DNA of 64,000 nt from Arthrobacter alpinus (GTDB lineage: Bacteria > Actinomycetota > Actinomycetes > Actinomycetales > Micrococcaceae), in assembly GCF_900105965.1 (NCBI RefSeq), contig NZ_FNTV01000001.1, positions 3,968,001 through 4,032,000 of the forward strand. The letters run 5' to 3'. The position numbers and the translations under genes are program-made. Each line of letters opens with the position of its first letter. Position 1 is the first letter of the stretch. Shown piece after piece: positions 1-12,494 of the stretch. The notes below the pieces were generated by a model. That model did no database searches, had not been told where the DNA came from, and saw only the letters and a program-made list of their open reading frames with translations.

Positions 1-2
1 CA

Positions 3-833
3 CTTGACGTGCTGCCGACCGCATCTGGTGCGGGTCTTGGCCGGAAGCTCCTTGAGGCGGCGGAGACTTTTGTGAGGGGCGAGAATCGCAAGATCGTCAT
101 GGTTGAAACCAACCATCCGGCGGCCACCCTCGCTGATGCCGAGAGTGAGCAAATCCCAGCCTCCCAGGGAAGCGGAACCCTGCCGCTGAGCAGCAGGGAA
201 GCCCGCTTCGCGTACAGCGCCGGCTATGAATTGGAACGAGTGGAACAATTTAGTGCCTGTGCACTTCCTCTTGATGCGGCTCTGGTTGCCAAGCTGAGCC
301 AACAGGCCGCGGCGACACACAAGTCCTCGTATGCGGTCCACCAATGGATGGACACGTGCCCGGAGGAGTGGGAACACGACTTTGTCCGGCTGGAACGAGA
401 CCTGGTGGATGGCAAGCCGGCCGACGACGACGACGACGGCAACGGTGATGCCCAGGAGCCGTGGGATGTGGCCCAGCTACGCGAAACCGAGGAACTCTCC
501 GCCCTGACCGGCCGGCGAACCCTGGTCAGCGCCGCCGAGGATCTCCAGACCGGTGCCCTGGTGGGCTTCACCTCTATTTCTGTGCTTGGCAAGCGCCAAG
601 ATGTAGCGTTCCAGGATGACACGGTGGTTGAGCCCGCTCACAAGGGCCGGGACGTCGGACTGCTCATCAAGGTCGCCAACATGGAGGCTTTGATGCGTGA
701 ATTCCCGCAAGCCGGATCAATCTTCACGTGGAATGCGCCCGAGAACTCCTACATGCTCACGGTTAACGCCCAGCTCGGTTACGTCAGCGCCGGAATGACA
801 GGGCAGTGGCGCAAGGACTTCAACGCCCTATAG
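3..833 (+). CDS. Tandem GNAT-family N-acetyltransferase, 5' end cut by window
   Basis: The reading frame is open from the first base, so the true start lies upstream; 276 residues are visible. An acetyl-CoA-binding motif A lies right at the left edge (LPTASGAGLGRKLLEAAE). A second GNAT-like half follows at about residues 165-276, with HKGRDVGLLIK as its pyrophosphate loop and NSYMLTVNAQLGYVSAG as its C-terminal strand. This two-domain layout recalls mycothiol synthase-like acetyltransferases, but the substrate cannot be told from sequence. A short Asp-rich linker (DDDDDG) lies between the halves. The gene is separated from rplJ by about 355 bases containing the ribosomal leader, so it is probably not in that operon. 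Confidence 0.8.
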   Translation, partial: LDVLPTASGAGLGRKLLEAAETFVRGENRKIVMVETNHPAATLADAESEQIPASQGSGTLPLSSREARFAYSAGYELERVEQFSACALPLDAALVAKLSQQAAATHKSSYAVHQWMDTCPEEWEHDFVRLERDLVDGKPADDDDDGNGDAQEPWDVAQLRETEELSALTGRRTLVSAAEDLQTGALVGFTSISVLGKRQDVAFQDDTVVEPAHKGRDVGLLIKVANMEALMREFPQAGSIFTWNAPENSYMLTVNAQLGYVSAGMTGQWRKDFNAL

Positions 834-868
834 GCAGTGGCTTGTAGCCAGTGACACATGCGGTGGAT

Positions 869-898
869 TTGGAATCTGTCTACGCCGTCCTGTAATCT
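869..898 (+). promoter_or_regulatory. Candidate promoter of rplJ-rplL
   Basis: TTGGAA at 869-874 and TAATCT at 893-898 are spaced by 18 bases, a fair sigma-70-type match. Transcription would start near 905, immediately before the structured leader. Prediction from spacing and hexamer match only. Confidence 0.4.
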
Positions 899-900
899 TA

Positions 901-1188
901 AGGAACCAAAGACCGTCGGTCGATGTCTACCTCCCCCAACGAAGCAAACGCAGCATGCGTTCACTTGCATTGGATTCGGGCCGGTTTTCATCCGAAAAGT
1001 CCTCATATGGACGACCAGCGCAGGTGCACAAAGCCTATGAGCAGTGTTGAACCGGGAGCAATCCCATGGATCCGCTGCGCAAAACGCCCCGTACATCTGT
1101 GCGGGGCGTTTTTTTGTCCGGGTTCCAGCTTGCTGGAGAAGGGCAAGGACTAAGAAAAGATCGGCACCTAATTCCCGGAAGGAGTGTT
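901..1188 (+). promoter_or_regulatory. Long rplJ leader, probable L10-binding autoregulatory RNA
   Basis: About 285 bases lie between the candidate promoter and the rplJ start, with no credible gene. It begins with an AAGACCGTCGGTC stretch, a small self-complementary block (GACC/GGTC) of the sort found at the head of rplJ leaders in actinobacteria as I remember them, and ends with a terminator-like hairpin at 1081-1115. In many bacteria L10 or L10(L12)4 binds such a leader to repress rplJ-rplL. The assignment rests on position and partial motif memory; a covariance-model search (Rfam L10 leader) would decide it. Confidence 0.5.
1081..1115 (+). terminator. Intrinsic terminator or attenuator before rplJ
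   Basis: ACGCCCC pairs with GGGGCGT across a 9-base loop and is followed by seven T residues. It sits about 75 bases before the rplJ start. It either ends transcription from the upstream acetyltransferase or acts as the attenuator of the L10 leader; the second fits its place downstream of the leader better. Confidence 0.7.
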
Positions 1189-1761
1189 ATGGCAACGCCA
1201 ACAAAGGTGGCTGCAGTTGCAGAAATCAAGCAAGATTTCACTGAATCAACTGCCGCAGTCCTAACCGAATACCGTGGGCTCACCGTAGCTCAGCTCAAGG
1301 AGCTGCGCGTTTCTCTCGGCCAGGACACCAAGTTCTCGGTTGTAAAGAACACTCTGACTGCCATTGCGGCCAAGGAAGCTGGTGTTGACGCTTTCGATGG
1401 TCAGCTCTCCGGCCCCACCGCCATTGCATTCATCAAGGGTGACGCTGTTGCAGCGGCAAAGAGCCTGACGGATTTTGCAAAGGCCAACAAGCAGCTGGTC
1501 ATCAAGACCGGTATCTTCGAAGGCAAGGCTCTCGATGCTTCTGCAGTTGCCGCTCTGGCAGCTCTCGAGTCTCGCGAACTGCAGCTGGCCAAGGTTGCTG
1601 GCATCCTCAAGGCTCCGATGGCCGCCGCTGCGCGCACCCTCGAAGCCCTGCGTTTGAAGCTGGCCGAAGGTGCACCCGCTGAGGAAGCACCCGCAGTCGA
1701 AGAAGAAGCTCCGGTTGCTGAAGAAGCTCCCGCTGCTGAAGCTGAGACCACCGAGGCCTAG
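1189..1761 (+). CDS. rplJ: 50S ribosomal protein L10
   Basis: L10 forms the base of the ribosomal stalk and carries L7/L12 dimers that recruit translation factors. The 190-residue product starts [17 protein letters not shown] and contains the L10 core ([25 protein letters not shown]) and the C-terminal helix region that binds L7/L12 (about residues 135-165). The start at 1189 was chosen because AAGGAG lies just upstream and because it gives the family N-terminus; the frame stays open to 1066 but that extension overlaps the attenuator. The last 25 residues are an Ala/Glu/Pro-rich acidic tail (EEAPA repeats), longer than in E. coli L10. First gene of the rplJ-rplL operon. Confidence 0.97.
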   Translation: MATPTKVAAVAEIKQDFTESTAAVLTEYRGLTVAQLKELRVSLGQDTKFSVVKNTLTAIAAKEAGVDAFDGQLSGPTAIAFIKGDAVAAAKSLTDFAKANKQLVIKTGIFEGKALDASAVAALAALESRELQLAKVAGILKAPMAAAARTLEALRLKLAEGAPAEEAPAVEEEAPVAEEAPAAEAETTEA

Positions 1762-1843
1762 TCCTCATCAGGGATTTATCCCTGTTAGTTTTCCCCTAAA
1801 TCCATGAGGACTTAGGTTTTAGATTTGGCCCAGTCTTGGGCCA
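1760..1843 (+). promoter_or_regulatory. Two hairpins in the rplJ-rplL intergenic region
   Basis: A long hairpin runs 1760-1812: AGTCCTCAT (1760-1768) pairs with ATGAGGACT (1804-1812), and GGATTTA (1772-1778) pairs with TAAATCC (1797-1803), leaving a 3-base bulge. A second perfect 7-bp hairpin (TGGCCCA, loop GTCT) follows at 1826-1843, eight bases before the rplL ribosome binding site. Neither has a T-run, so an RNA-processing or translation-dosage role (L7/L12 is needed in excess over L10) is more likely than termination. Confidence 0.65.
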
Positions 1844-1866
1844 GTAAACAAGAAGGAGCGCCACTC

Positions 1867-2241
1867 ATGGCTAAGCTCACCAACGACGAGCTCATTGCAG
1901 CTTTCAAGGAACTGACCATCATCGAGCTCTCTGAGTTCGTCAAGCTCTTCGAAGAGACCTTCGAAGTAACCGCTGCTGCCGTTGCAGTTGCTGGTCCTGC
2001 TGGCGGTGCCGCAGAAGAAGCTGCTGAGCAGACTGAATTCGACGTTATCCTCGAAGCAGCCGGCGACAAGAAGATCGCAGTTATCAAGGAAGTTCGCTCG
2101 ATCACTTCCTTGGGTCTGAAGGAAGCCAAGGAGGTCGTTGACTCGGCTCCTAAGGCTGTTCTTGAAGGTGCAACGAAGGAAGCTGCTGAGAAGGCCAAGG
2201 AAGCTCTCGAAGCTGCCGGCGCCACGGTTACCCTCAAGTAA
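1867..2241 (+). CDS. rplL: 50S ribosomal protein L7/L12
   Basis: The 124-residue acidic stalk protein binds elongation and initiation factors and stimulates their GTPase activity. It shows the N-terminal dimerisation helix region ([27 protein letters not shown]), an Ala/Gly-rich hinge at about 36-52, and the globular C-terminal domain ([40 protein letters not shown]). AGAAGGAG lies 8 bases before the ATG. It is the last gene of the operon and is followed by a strong terminator. Confidence 0.98.
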   Translation: MAKLTNDELIAAFKELTIIELSEFVKLFEETFEVTAAAVAVAGPAGGAAEEAAEQTEFDVILEAAGDKKIAVIKEVRSITSLGLKEAKEVVDSAPKAVLEGATKEAAEKAKEALEAAGATVTLK

Positions 2242-2255
2242 TCACCTCGCTCTTC

Positions 2256-2292
2256 AAAAGAAGCCCCGCACCGATTGGTGCGGGGCTTCTTT
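2256..2292 (+). terminator. Terminator of rplJ-rplL
   Basis: AAGAAGCCCCGCACC pairs perfectly with GGTGCGGGGCTTCTT around a GATT loop, with only a short T stretch after it. A-rich on the 5' side and T-rich on the 3' side, so it may work in both directions. Confidence 0.9.
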
Positions 2293-2580
2293 GCGTCCGG
2301 GGGCTGGTCGAGACTCGGTTGCCAGCTCCGGCGCCTGTCGAGATCCGGCGGTGGACCGGCATTCCCTCGGCCGCTTTCCGACCGCCGGCCGCGGCCGGCC
2401 TTGCGGTCTCCCTGACGCGGCCTACGGAAACGCCGGCTCCACCCCCGATGTGGTTGGACGCTTCCCCAAGGCGCCAGAGCCGACGTTTTTTGTAGGCGAC
2501 GTAAAGGAGACGCCAAAGGCCGCCCGCGGCCGACGCGTCGGATAGTCGCCGGAAAAATGGCGGCTCTGGCGCCGCTGCGA
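2293..2580. other. GC-rich spacer between convergent rplL and the YbaK-like gene
   Basis: No credible gene is seen. It holds a 16-bp palindrome (GCCGGCCGCGGCCGGC, 2384-2399) and a 13-bp inverted repeat, GGCGCCAGAGCCG at 2470-2482 and its complement at 2561-2573, flanked inside by T6 and A5 runs. The base composition is clearly richer in GC than the ribosomal genes beside it. Confidence 0.6.
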
Positions 2581-3066
2581 CTACTCCGGCACTGAAATAT
2601 CGGCCACTGTGGCGTCGAACGCTGCGATGAGATCGTCGCCGGAGACGAACATGCTGTAGCCGTGTTCGCCGGCGCCCATGGCGACCTTGCGCCCGCGGAT
2701 GCCTTCATCGGCGAACACGGGCCACGCCGTGGTACTGCCCAGGGGAGTGATGGTGCCGCGCTCGTATCCTGTGGCATCCAGGGCGACGTCGGCCGTTGGC
2801 ATCTTGAGTTTGTTGACACCCACCACGGCACGGAGCTTTGGCCATGCAATGGAGCGGCCGCCGGGCACCAGGGCAAACAAGAAGCTGCCATCGCTGCGCT
2901 TGACCACCAGGGACTTCACAATATCCGAGGGCTCAATGCCCATGAGGGCGGCGGCCTCAACGAGAGAGCCCGCGGCCGGTCGAGGAAAGATCTCGATATC
3001 GAGTCCCCGCGTGGCAGCATCGGCGGCTACCCGCGCGTGACCGCTGGGCTCAGCTTCTGCGCTCAC
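2581..3066 (-). CDS. YbaK/EbsC-type aminoacyl-tRNA deacylase
   Basis: The 161-residue product is a free-standing editing domain of the YbaK/ProX class, which hydrolyses mischarged tRNAs such as Cys-tRNA(Pro). Family marks are SDIVKSLVVKRSDGSFLFALVPGGRSI (the lysine in IVKSLV is the usual catalytic/binding lysine), GVNKLKMPTADVAL, and the GxxTPLG loop (RGTITPLGSTTAWPVFAD). It starts at a GTG that overlaps the stop of the upstream thiolase by four bases (GTGA), implying translational coupling. The thiolase partnership is probably only transcriptional. The exact tRNA substrate is not determinable here. Confidence 0.88.
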   Translation of the reverse strand: MSAEAEPSGHARVAADAATRGLDIEIFPRPAAGSLVEAAALMGIEPSDIVKSLVVKRSDGSFLFALVPGGRSIAWPKLRAVVGVNKLKMPTADVALDATGYERGTITPLGSTTAWPVFADEGIRGRKVAMGAGEHGYSMFVSGDDLIAAFDATVADISVPE

Positions 3067-4262
3067 TTGGCCTCCAGGAACAGCAGCAACGCCTCACCTT
3101 GACCGCCTCCGCCACAGAGGGCCACAGCGGCCTTGCCTGTTCCGCGACGGTGCAGTTCAGTGGCTGCGTGGAGGGCAAGCCGGGCACCTGAGGCGCCAAT
3201 CGGATGGCCTAGGGCAATCGCCCCGCCATGGATATTGCACTTGTCCAGCGGCAGGTCCAGGTCCGCGAGCGACTGGACGGCTACGGAACCGAAGGCTTCG
3301 TTGATTTCGATGAAGTCTAGATCTGCCACATTCCAACCGGCCGTATTCAGTGCCTTGTTGATGGCGTTGGAGGGCTGGGAATGCAAGGAGTTGTCCGGGC
3401 CAGCCACCTGGCCGGGGGCGCCAACCACGGCAAGCCACTCCAAACCGTTCGCCTCGGCGTATGCGCGGGAGGAAAGGACCAGCGCGCTGGCGCCGTCGGA
3501 TAGGGGAGAGGAGTTGCCAGCGGTGATGGCGCCGTCGGCCGTGAATGCCGGGCGCAATCCGGCCAACGTCTCCAGCGTGGTCTGCGGGCGGATCCCCTCA
3601 TCGTGGGTTAGTACCAACGGTTCGCCCTTGCGCTGGGGGACGGTGACCGGGACGATCTCGTCGTCAAAGGCGCCCGCGGCCACGGCGGCGGCGGCGCGCT
3701 GATGTGAGGCCACGGCAACTTCATCCTGCGCCGTGCGTGAGATGTTCAACCGAATGTTCCCGCGCTCGGTGGAGAGTCCCATGGAGTCTCCGTCGAAGGC
3801 ATCGGTGAGGCCGTCATGCGCAGCCACATCCAGGGCCTGCACGGCTCCGTAAGTCCATCCTTGGCGAGAGCCGGGCAGAATGTGTGGCGCGCGTGTCATG
3901 GACTCCTGACCGCCCGCCACCACCACGGTGGCCTCGCCACTGCGGATCAGCCGTGCGGCGTCGATCACGGCGGTGAGGCCGGACAAGCACACCTTATTGA
4001 TGGTTACGGCCGGCACGTTCCAGCTAATCCCGGCGCCCACGGCACTTTGCCGTGCAGGGTTCTGCCCGGCACCGGCCTGCAGTACCTGGCCCATGATCAC
4101 GTAGTCGATGTCGGCGGCCTCAATACCGGCCTTGGCGAGGGCTCCCGCGATGGCCTTGGCCCCAAGTTCGACGGCGGCAAAGCCCGCCAGCTGTCCGTTG
4201 AGCCGGCCCTGCGGGGTGCGCGCCCCCGCGAGAATTACAACATCATTTGCCTGTGTCGCCAT
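3063..4262 (-). CDS. Acetyl-CoA C-acetyltransferase (thiolase)
   Basis: This 399-residue thiolase condenses or cleaves acyl-CoA units (acetoacetyl-CoA thiolase or beta-ketothiolase). It starts MATQANDVVILAGARTPQGRLNG. The nucleophilic cysteine is in NKVCLSGLTAV at about residue 89 (most family members have CxSG), the His lies in GHPIGASGAR and the second Cys in ALCGGGGQGEA near the C-terminus; NEAF is also present. The ATG at 4262 was chosen over an 18-residue upstream extension because it matches the family start and has GAGGAG about 10 bases before it. Distinguishing biosynthetic from degradative use needs context outside the window. Confidence 0.95.
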   Translation of the reverse strand: MATQANDVVILAGARTPQGRLNGQLAGFAAVELGAKAIAGALAKAGIEAADIDYVIMGQVLQAGAGQNPARQSAVGAGISWNVPAVTINKVCLSGLTAVIDAARLIRSGEATVVVAGGQESMTRAPHILPGSRQGWTYGAVQALDVAAHDGLTDAFDGDSMGLSTERGNIRLNISRTAQDEVAVASHQRAAAAVAAGAFDDEIVPVTVPQRKGEPLVLTHDEGIRPQTTLETLAGLRPAFTADGAITAGNSSPLSDGASALVLSSRAYAEANGLEWLAVVGAPGQVAGPDNSLHSQPSNAINKALNTAGWNVADLDFIEINEAFGSVAVQSLADLDLPLDKCNIHGGAIALGHPIGASGARLALHAATELHRRGTGKAAVALCGGGGQGEALLLFLEAK

Positions 4263-4378
4263 GGTGTCCGTGCTCCTCAAAACTTCTGCCGTACGGATCC
4301 TCATTGAGCCGTACATCGTATGCCATAGAATCTAACAGCTTGGGCTGGCTAGAAATTTCTTCGGCACACATCTGGGTG

Positions 4379-4407
4379 TTGAAACGTGGATGTGACCGGA
4401 CTAATAG
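4379..4407 (+). promoter_or_regulatory. Candidate rpoB promoter P1
   Basis: TTGAAA (4379-4384) and TAATAG (4402-4407) with 17-base spacing. Sequence match only. Confidence 0.4.
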
Positions 4408-4459
4408 CGGCCCAGAAACCCCGTAGAATCAACGATTTCTGACTCATGAACATTGATAC

Positions 4460-4488
4460 TTGCAGTTTTCTGCTTGGTGGGGTAGACG
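4460..4488 (+). promoter_or_regulatory. Candidate rpoB promoter P2
   Basis: TTGCAG (4460-4465) and TAGACG (4483-4488) with 17-base spacing, about 240 bases before the rpoB start. Sequence match only. Confidence 0.35.
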
Positions 4489-4729
4489 CGTGGGCACTTT
4501 GTCCTGTAATGTAGTTCTTTGCGTATCCCTCTTAACCTTCAGCCTTCATATAGCGGTGGGCTTTGTTTCGGTCAAGAGTTACGGAAAGCATGCAATGCCG
4601 GGCGGAATAACCGCTGGGTGGGGCGCTATCCGGGACTACTTGGCCAGCGTTCGTCCGGGTTTGATGACCAGGACTGAATCGGGTGAGGGTCCGTAAGAAC
4701 AAGCCTGCAGGTCTGTGGAAGGATCCCTC

Positions 4730-8247
<3,518 letters not shown>

Positions 8248-8254
8248 TGACTTT

Positions 8255-8281
8255 GACGGCGGTGGCCAGCCCACCGCCGTC
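8255..8281 (+). promoter_or_regulatory. Hairpin in the rpoB-rpoC gap
   Basis: GACGGCGGTGG pairs with CCACCGCCGTC around a 5-base loop, with no T-run after it. A site for RNA processing or pausing is more likely than a terminator, since rpoC needs read-through. The GACGGCGG arm recurs after rpoC (12347) and after rpsQ (28899). Confidence 0.6.
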
Positions 8282-8345
8282 GCACTTCTTCCCGTACCCG
8301 ACACAGACTTTCAGACTTTAGAGAATTAGAGAGAACAGGACCCAT

Positions 8346-11300
8346 ATGTCCAGCGAATCCTCCTTCGGCCTCATGCAGATTGGCCTGGCCACCGCGCAAG
8401 ATATTCGCGACTGGAGCCACGGCGAAGTCAAGAAGCCGGAAACCATCAACTACCGTACGCTCAAGCCTGAGAAGGACGGCCTCTTCTGTGAGAAGATCTT
8501 CGGCCCGTCCCGCGACTGGGAATGCTACTGCGGTAAGTACAAGCGCGTGCGCTTCAAGGGCATCATTTGTGAGCGTTGTGGCGTTGAAGTCACCCGCGCC
8601 AAGGTGCGCCGTGAGCGCATGGGCCACATTGAACTTGCTGCTCCCGTAACCCACATCTGGTACTTCAAGGGCGTTCCCTCGCGCTTGGGCTACCTCTTGG
8701 ACCTGGCACCGAAGGACCTTGAAAAGGTCATCTACTTCGCTGCCTACATGATCACCAGCGTTGACGACGCAGCACGTCACGAAGAGCTGCCGAACCTCCA
8801 GATTGAGCACGACCTGGAAAAGAAGCGCATGGTGGACACCCGTGACAGCGACATCGCCACGATCGCCCGCGATCTTGAGGGTGAGCTTGCACGCCTGGAA
8901 GGCGAAGGCGCCAAGGCTGCCGATAAGAAGAAGGCCCGCGATTCAGCGGACCGTCAGATGGCCAACGTGCGCAAGCGCGCTGACGCTGACATCGACCGCC
9001 TCGAGCAGGTTTGGGACCGTTTCAAGGCCCTCAAGGTTGCCGACCTCGAAGGTGACGAGGCCCTGTACCGCGAACTGCGTGACCGTTATGGCATGTTCTT
9101 CGAAGGTGCCATGGGTGCCGAAGCCATCAAGAGCCGTCTTGAGACCTTTGACATGCCCGGTGAAGCGGAGATCCTTCGCGACATCATCGCCAACGGCAAG
9201 GGCCAGCGCAAGACCCGTGCCCTCAAGCGACTGAAGGTTGTCAACGCATTCTTGACCACCAACAACAGCCCGCTTGGCATGGTTCTGGATGCCGTCCCGG
9301 TCATCCCGCCGGAACTGCGCCCCATGGTTCAGCTCGACGGTGGCCGTTTCGCCACCTCGGACTTGAACGATCTGTACCGTCGCGTGATCAACCGCAACAA
9401 CCGTCTCAAGCGCCTGCTTGATCTGGGTGCTCCGGAGATCATCGTCAACAACGAAAAGCGCATGCTGCAGGAAGCTGTTGACTCCCTGTTCGACAACGGT
9501 CGTCGTGGCCGTCCCGTCACTGGACCGGGCAACCGTCCGTTGAAGTCCCTGAGCGACATGCTCAAGGGCAAGCAGGGTCGTTTCCGTCAGAACCTCCTCG
9601 GTAAGCGCGTTGACTACTCTGGCCGTTCGGTTATTGTTGTTGGCCCGCAGCTGAAGCTGCACCAGTGTGGTCTGCCCAAGCAGATGGCCCTGGAGCTCTT
9701 CAAGCCGTTCGTGATGAAGCGCCTGGTTGACCTCAACCACGCACAGAACATCAAGAGCGCCAAGCGCATGGTTGAGCGTTTCCGTCCCCAGGTTTGGGAT
9801 GTTCTCGAAGAGATCATCACCGAGCACCCGGTACTGCTGAACCGTGCACCAACCCTGCACCGTTTGGGTATCCAGGCGTTCGAGCCTCAGCTTGTTGAAG
9901 GTAAGGCAATCCAGCTTCACCCGCTGGTTTGTGGTGCTTTCAACGCTGACTTCGACGGTGACCAGATGGCAGTTCACTTGCCGCTGAGCCCTGAAGCCCA
10001 GGCTGAAGCCCGCATCTTGATGTTGTCCTCGAACAACATTTTGAAGCCTTCAGATGGCCGCCCGGTTACCTTGCCTTCGCAGGATATGATCATCGGTCTG
10101 TACCACTTGACCACCAAGCGCGAGGGTTCCGTTGGCGAAGGCCGCGTATTCTCCACCTCCGCCGAGGCCATCATGGCCCACGACGCCGGTGAGCTGCACT
10201 TGAACTCCCAGGTGAAGATCCGTTTGGACAACTTCATCCCGGGTGCCGAGCGCAAGGGTCCGGAAGGCTTCGTTGCTGGCGGTTCCGCCATCATCGACAC
10301 CTCCTTGGGCCAGGTCATCTTCAACGAGACTCTTCCTGAGGATTACCCCTGGGTTGAGGCTGTTGCCGATAAGGGTCAGCTCTCTGAGATCGTCAACGAC
10401 CTCGCCGAGCGCTACCCCAAGGTTATTGTGGCAGCAACACTGGATAACCTGAAGGATGCCGGTTTCTACTGGGCAACCCGCTCAGGTGTCACCGTTGCCA
10501 TCTCCGACATCAAGGTGCCCGAATCCAAGCCCGCCATTTTGGAGAGCTACGAGATCAAGGCAGCCAAGGTCCAGGCCCAGTACGACAAGGGTCTGATCGC
10601 TGACGAGGAGCGCCGCCAGGAGCTCATCGACATCTGGAACCAGGCAACCAACGAGATCGCTGACTCGATGCGTGCGTCCTTCGCCGTGTCCAACACGATT
10701 AACCGTATGGTTTCCTCCGGTGCTCGTGGTAACTGGATGCAGGTTCGCCAGATTGCCGGTATCCGTGGCTTGGTAGCCAACCCGAAGGGTGAAATTATTC
10801 CTCGCCCGATCAAGTCCTCCTACCGTGAGGGCCTGTCGGTTTTGGAGTACTTCATTGCTACTCACGGTGCTCGTAAGGGTCTGGCTGATACCGCTCTGCG
10901 TACGGCTAACTCCGGTTACCTGACGCGTCGTTTGGTTGACGTTTCACAGGATGTCATCGTTCGCGAAGACGACTGTGGCACCGAGCGCGGATTGACCCTG
11001 CCCATCGCAGTGGTTGATTCCATGGGTGAGTTTGTGCTGCACGAGGAAGTTGAGAACAGCGTTTACGCTCGTACCTTGGCTGCCGAGGTAGTTGACTCCT
11101 CAGGTGCCGTTTTGGCCGAGGCCGGAGACGACGTCGGAGATGTCCTCATTGCCAAGCTGTTCGCAGCCGGCATCGAAGAGATCAAGGTCCGTTCCGTACT
11201 TACTTGTGAGTCCACGGTTGGAACCTGCGCACTGTGCTACGGCCGTTCCCTGGCCACGGGTAAGACCGTGGACATTGGTGAGGCTGTCGGCATTATCGCC

Positions 11301-12248
11301 GCTCAGTCCATTGGTGAGCCCGGTACTCAGCTGACCATGCGTACCTTCCACACCGGTGGTGCTGTTTCCGCCAGCCGTGGCGAGGACATCACCCAGGGTC
11401 TGCCCCGTATTCAGGAGCTCTTCGAAGCACGTACCCCCAAGGGTGTTGCTCCGATCGCAGAAGCTGCCGGCCGCATCAACATTGATGAGTCCGAGAAGAC
11501 CATGCGTTTGATCCTGACACCGGACGACGGCACGGAAGAGATCGCTTACCCGGTCCTGCGACGCGCACGCCTGACGGTTGCCGACGGCGAGCACGTTGAG
11601 GTTGGCCAGAAGCTGATTGTGGGTGCAGTTGACCCCAAGCAGGTTCTGCGCATCCTCGGCCCGCGTGCCGCTCAGAAGCACCTCGTTGAGGAAGTTCAGG
11701 GCGTTTACCGCAGCCAGGGTGTAGGTATCCACGACAAGCACGTCGAGGTTATCGTCCGCCAGATGCTTCGCCGCGTCACGGTCATCGAGTCCGGTGACTC
11801 GAAGCTGCTGCCCGGTGAGCTTGCCGAGCGCGGCCGCTTCGAGACGGAAAACCGTCGCGTTGTGTCCGAGGGCAAGAAGCCGGCATCAGGCCGTAACGAG
11901 CTCATGGGTATCACCAAGGCTTCCTTGGCCACCGAATCATGGCTCTCCGCTGCTTCCTTCCAGGAAACCACCCGCGTTTTGACGCAGGCGGCCATGGAAG
12001 GCAAGTCTGACCCGTTGCTGGGTCTGAAGGAGAACGTGATCATCGGTAAGTTGATCCCCGCTGGTACCGGTCTGCCGCGCTACACCAACGTCACGGTGGA
12101 GCCCACAGAAGAAGCCAAGGCCAACCTGTTCACCGGTCCGAGCGCTTTCAGCGACTTTGACTACGTGGGCGGCGTTGGAGACTTGGGCGCCGAGTTCCGT
12201 GCCATCCCCTTGGATGACTACGATCTGGGCACCAACTTCTCCGGATAG
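8346..12248 (+). CDS. rpoC: RNA polymerase beta-prime subunit
   Basis: The 1300-residue product is the other half of the polymerase active site. A zinc ribbon lies at about residues 60-80 (CYCG...CERC). The metal-binding catalytic loop NADFDGDQM is at residues 533-541, with Asp535, 537 and 539. The second zinc site uses a Cys near residue 877 and [11 protein letters not shown] from residue 954. The trigger loop region and the C-terminal GRINIDESE to [11 protein letters not shown] end are complete. AGGA lies 6 bases before the ATG. It is co-transcribed with rpoB across a 98-base gap. Length is normal for actinobacteria. Confidence 0.98.
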   Translation: MSSESSFGLMQIGLATAQDIRDWSHGEVKKPETINYRTLKPEKDGLFCEKIFGPSRDWECYCGKYKRVRFKGIICERCGVEVTRAKVRRERMGHIELAAPVTHIWYFKGVPSRLGYLLDLAPKDLEKVIYFAAYMITSVDDAARHEELPNLQIEHDLEKKRMVDTRDSDIATIARDLEGELARLEGEGAKAADKKKARDSADRQMANVRKRADADIDRLEQVWDRFKALKVADLEGDEALYRELRDRYGMFFEGAMGAEAIKSRLETFDMPGEAEILRDIIANGKGQRKTRALKRLKVVNAFLTTNNSPLGMVLDAVPVIPPELRPMVQLDGGRFATSDLNDLYRRVINRNNRLKRLLDLGAPEIIVNNEKRMLQEAVDSLFDNGRRGRPVTGPGNRPLKSLSDMLKGKQGRFRQNLLGKRVDYSGRSVIVVGPQLKLHQCGLPKQMALELFKPFVMKRLVDLNHAQNIKSAKRMVERFRPQVWDVLEEIITEHPVLLNRAPTLHRLGIQAFEPQLVEGKAIQLHPLVCGAFNADFDGDQMAVHLPLSPEAQAEARILMLSSNNILKPSDGRPVTLPSQDMIIGLYHLTTKREGSVGEGRVFSTSAEAIMAHDAGELHLNSQVKIRLDNFIPGAERKGPEGFVAGGSAIIDTSLGQVIFNETLPEDYPWVEAVADKGQLSEIVNDLAERYPKVIVAATLDNLKDAGFYWATRSGVTVAISDIKVPESKPAILESYEIKAAKVQAQYDKGLIADEERRQELIDIWNQATNEIADSMRASFAVSNTINRMVSSGARGNWMQVRQIAGIRGLVANPKGEIIPRPIKSSYREGLSVLEYFIATHGARKGLADTALRTANSGYLTRRLVDVSQDVIVREDDCGTERGLTLPIAVVDSMGEFVLHEEVENSVYARTLAAEVVDSSGAVLAEAGDDVGDVLIAKLFAAGIEEIKVRSVLTCESTVGTCALCYGRSLATGKTVDIGEAVGIIAAQSIGEPGTQLTMRTFHTGGAVSASRGEDITQGLPRIQELFEARTPKGVAPIAEAAGRINIDESEKTMRLILTPDDGTEEIAYPVLRRARLTVADGEHVEVGQKLIVGAVDPKQVLRILGPRAAQKHLVEEVQGVYRSQGVGIHDKHVEVIVRQMLRRVTVIESGDSKLLPGELAERGRFETENRRVVSEGKKPASGRNELMGITKASLATESWLSAASFQETTRVLTQAAMEGKSDPLLGLKENVIIGKLIPAGTGLPRYTNVTVEPTEEAKANLFTGPSAFSDFDYVGGVGDLGAEFRAIPLDDYDLGTNFSG

Positions 12249-12264
12249 TCCCCAACTCCTCCCC

Positions 12265-12292
12265 GTCATTGGGTCGCTAGCGACCCAATGAC
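12265..12292 (+). terminator. Perfect palindrome after rpoC
   Basis: GTCATTGGGTCGCT and its exact complement form a 28-bp palindrome 17 bases after the rpoC stop, with outer arms AACTCC/GGAGTT. There is no T-run; a bidirectional or Rho-aided terminator is plausible. Confidence 0.6.
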
Positions 12293-12310
12293 AGGGCCCC
12301 TCGGAGTTGT

Positions 12311-12390
12311 GGGCCCATACGCGTGGGCCCAGCTAACTGAAAGTTCGACGGCGGTGACTCACCCAATCCGGGTGGGGCACCGCCGTCGTG
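12311..12390 (+). terminator. Double-hairpin unit after rpoC
   Basis: GGGCCCA/TGGGCCC (12311-12330) is followed by AGCTAAC (12331), then a hairpin CGACGGCGGTG (12346-12356) with CACCGCCGTCG (12379-12389), enclosing CACCC/GGGTG, and then GTGCTTT. The same order of parts recurs at 28862-28932. Confidence 0.65.
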
Positions 12391-12398
12391 CTTTAACC

Positions 12399-12494
12399 AA
12401 ACGCTCGCGCAGTAGCGGGGGGATTCTTGGGAACGCTCGCGCAGTAGGGTGAGCGAGTGTTGCGCGAAAGGGCCCCGTATCTGAGCGAGCGTCC
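12399..12494. repeat. 96-bp inverted array of 13-nt repeats, 32-nt period (locus A)
   Basis: Two minus-oriented 13-mers at 12399-12411 and 12431-12443 (both TGCGCGAGCGTT plus one base on the minus strand) are followed after 6 bases by two plus-oriented ones at 12450-12462 (TGAGCGAGTGTTG) and 12482-12494 (TGAGCGAGCGTCC). Each same-strand pair starts exactly 32 bases apart. The 19-base spacers share AA near the middle and a CCCC block. Confidence 0.8.

Larger units (their letters stand above)
4263..4729 (+). other. rpoB upstream region with long leader
   Basis: These 467 bases separate the divergent thiolase and rpoB. No real gene is seen; a 78-codon frame at 4460-4696 lacks a ribosome binding site and resembles nothing I know. 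The region carries two candidate promoters for rpoB and leaves a long untranslated leader of 230-310 bases, usual for rpoBC operons. Confidence 0.5.

Noticed and set aside
1066..1188. Longer rplJ start at 1066
   Set aside because: The extension crosses the attenuator hairpin and is not like any L10; the ATG at 1189 has a good ribosome binding site.
4460..4696. 78-codon frame before rpoB
   Set aside because: No ribosome binding site, lies in the promoter/leader region, and shows no family features.
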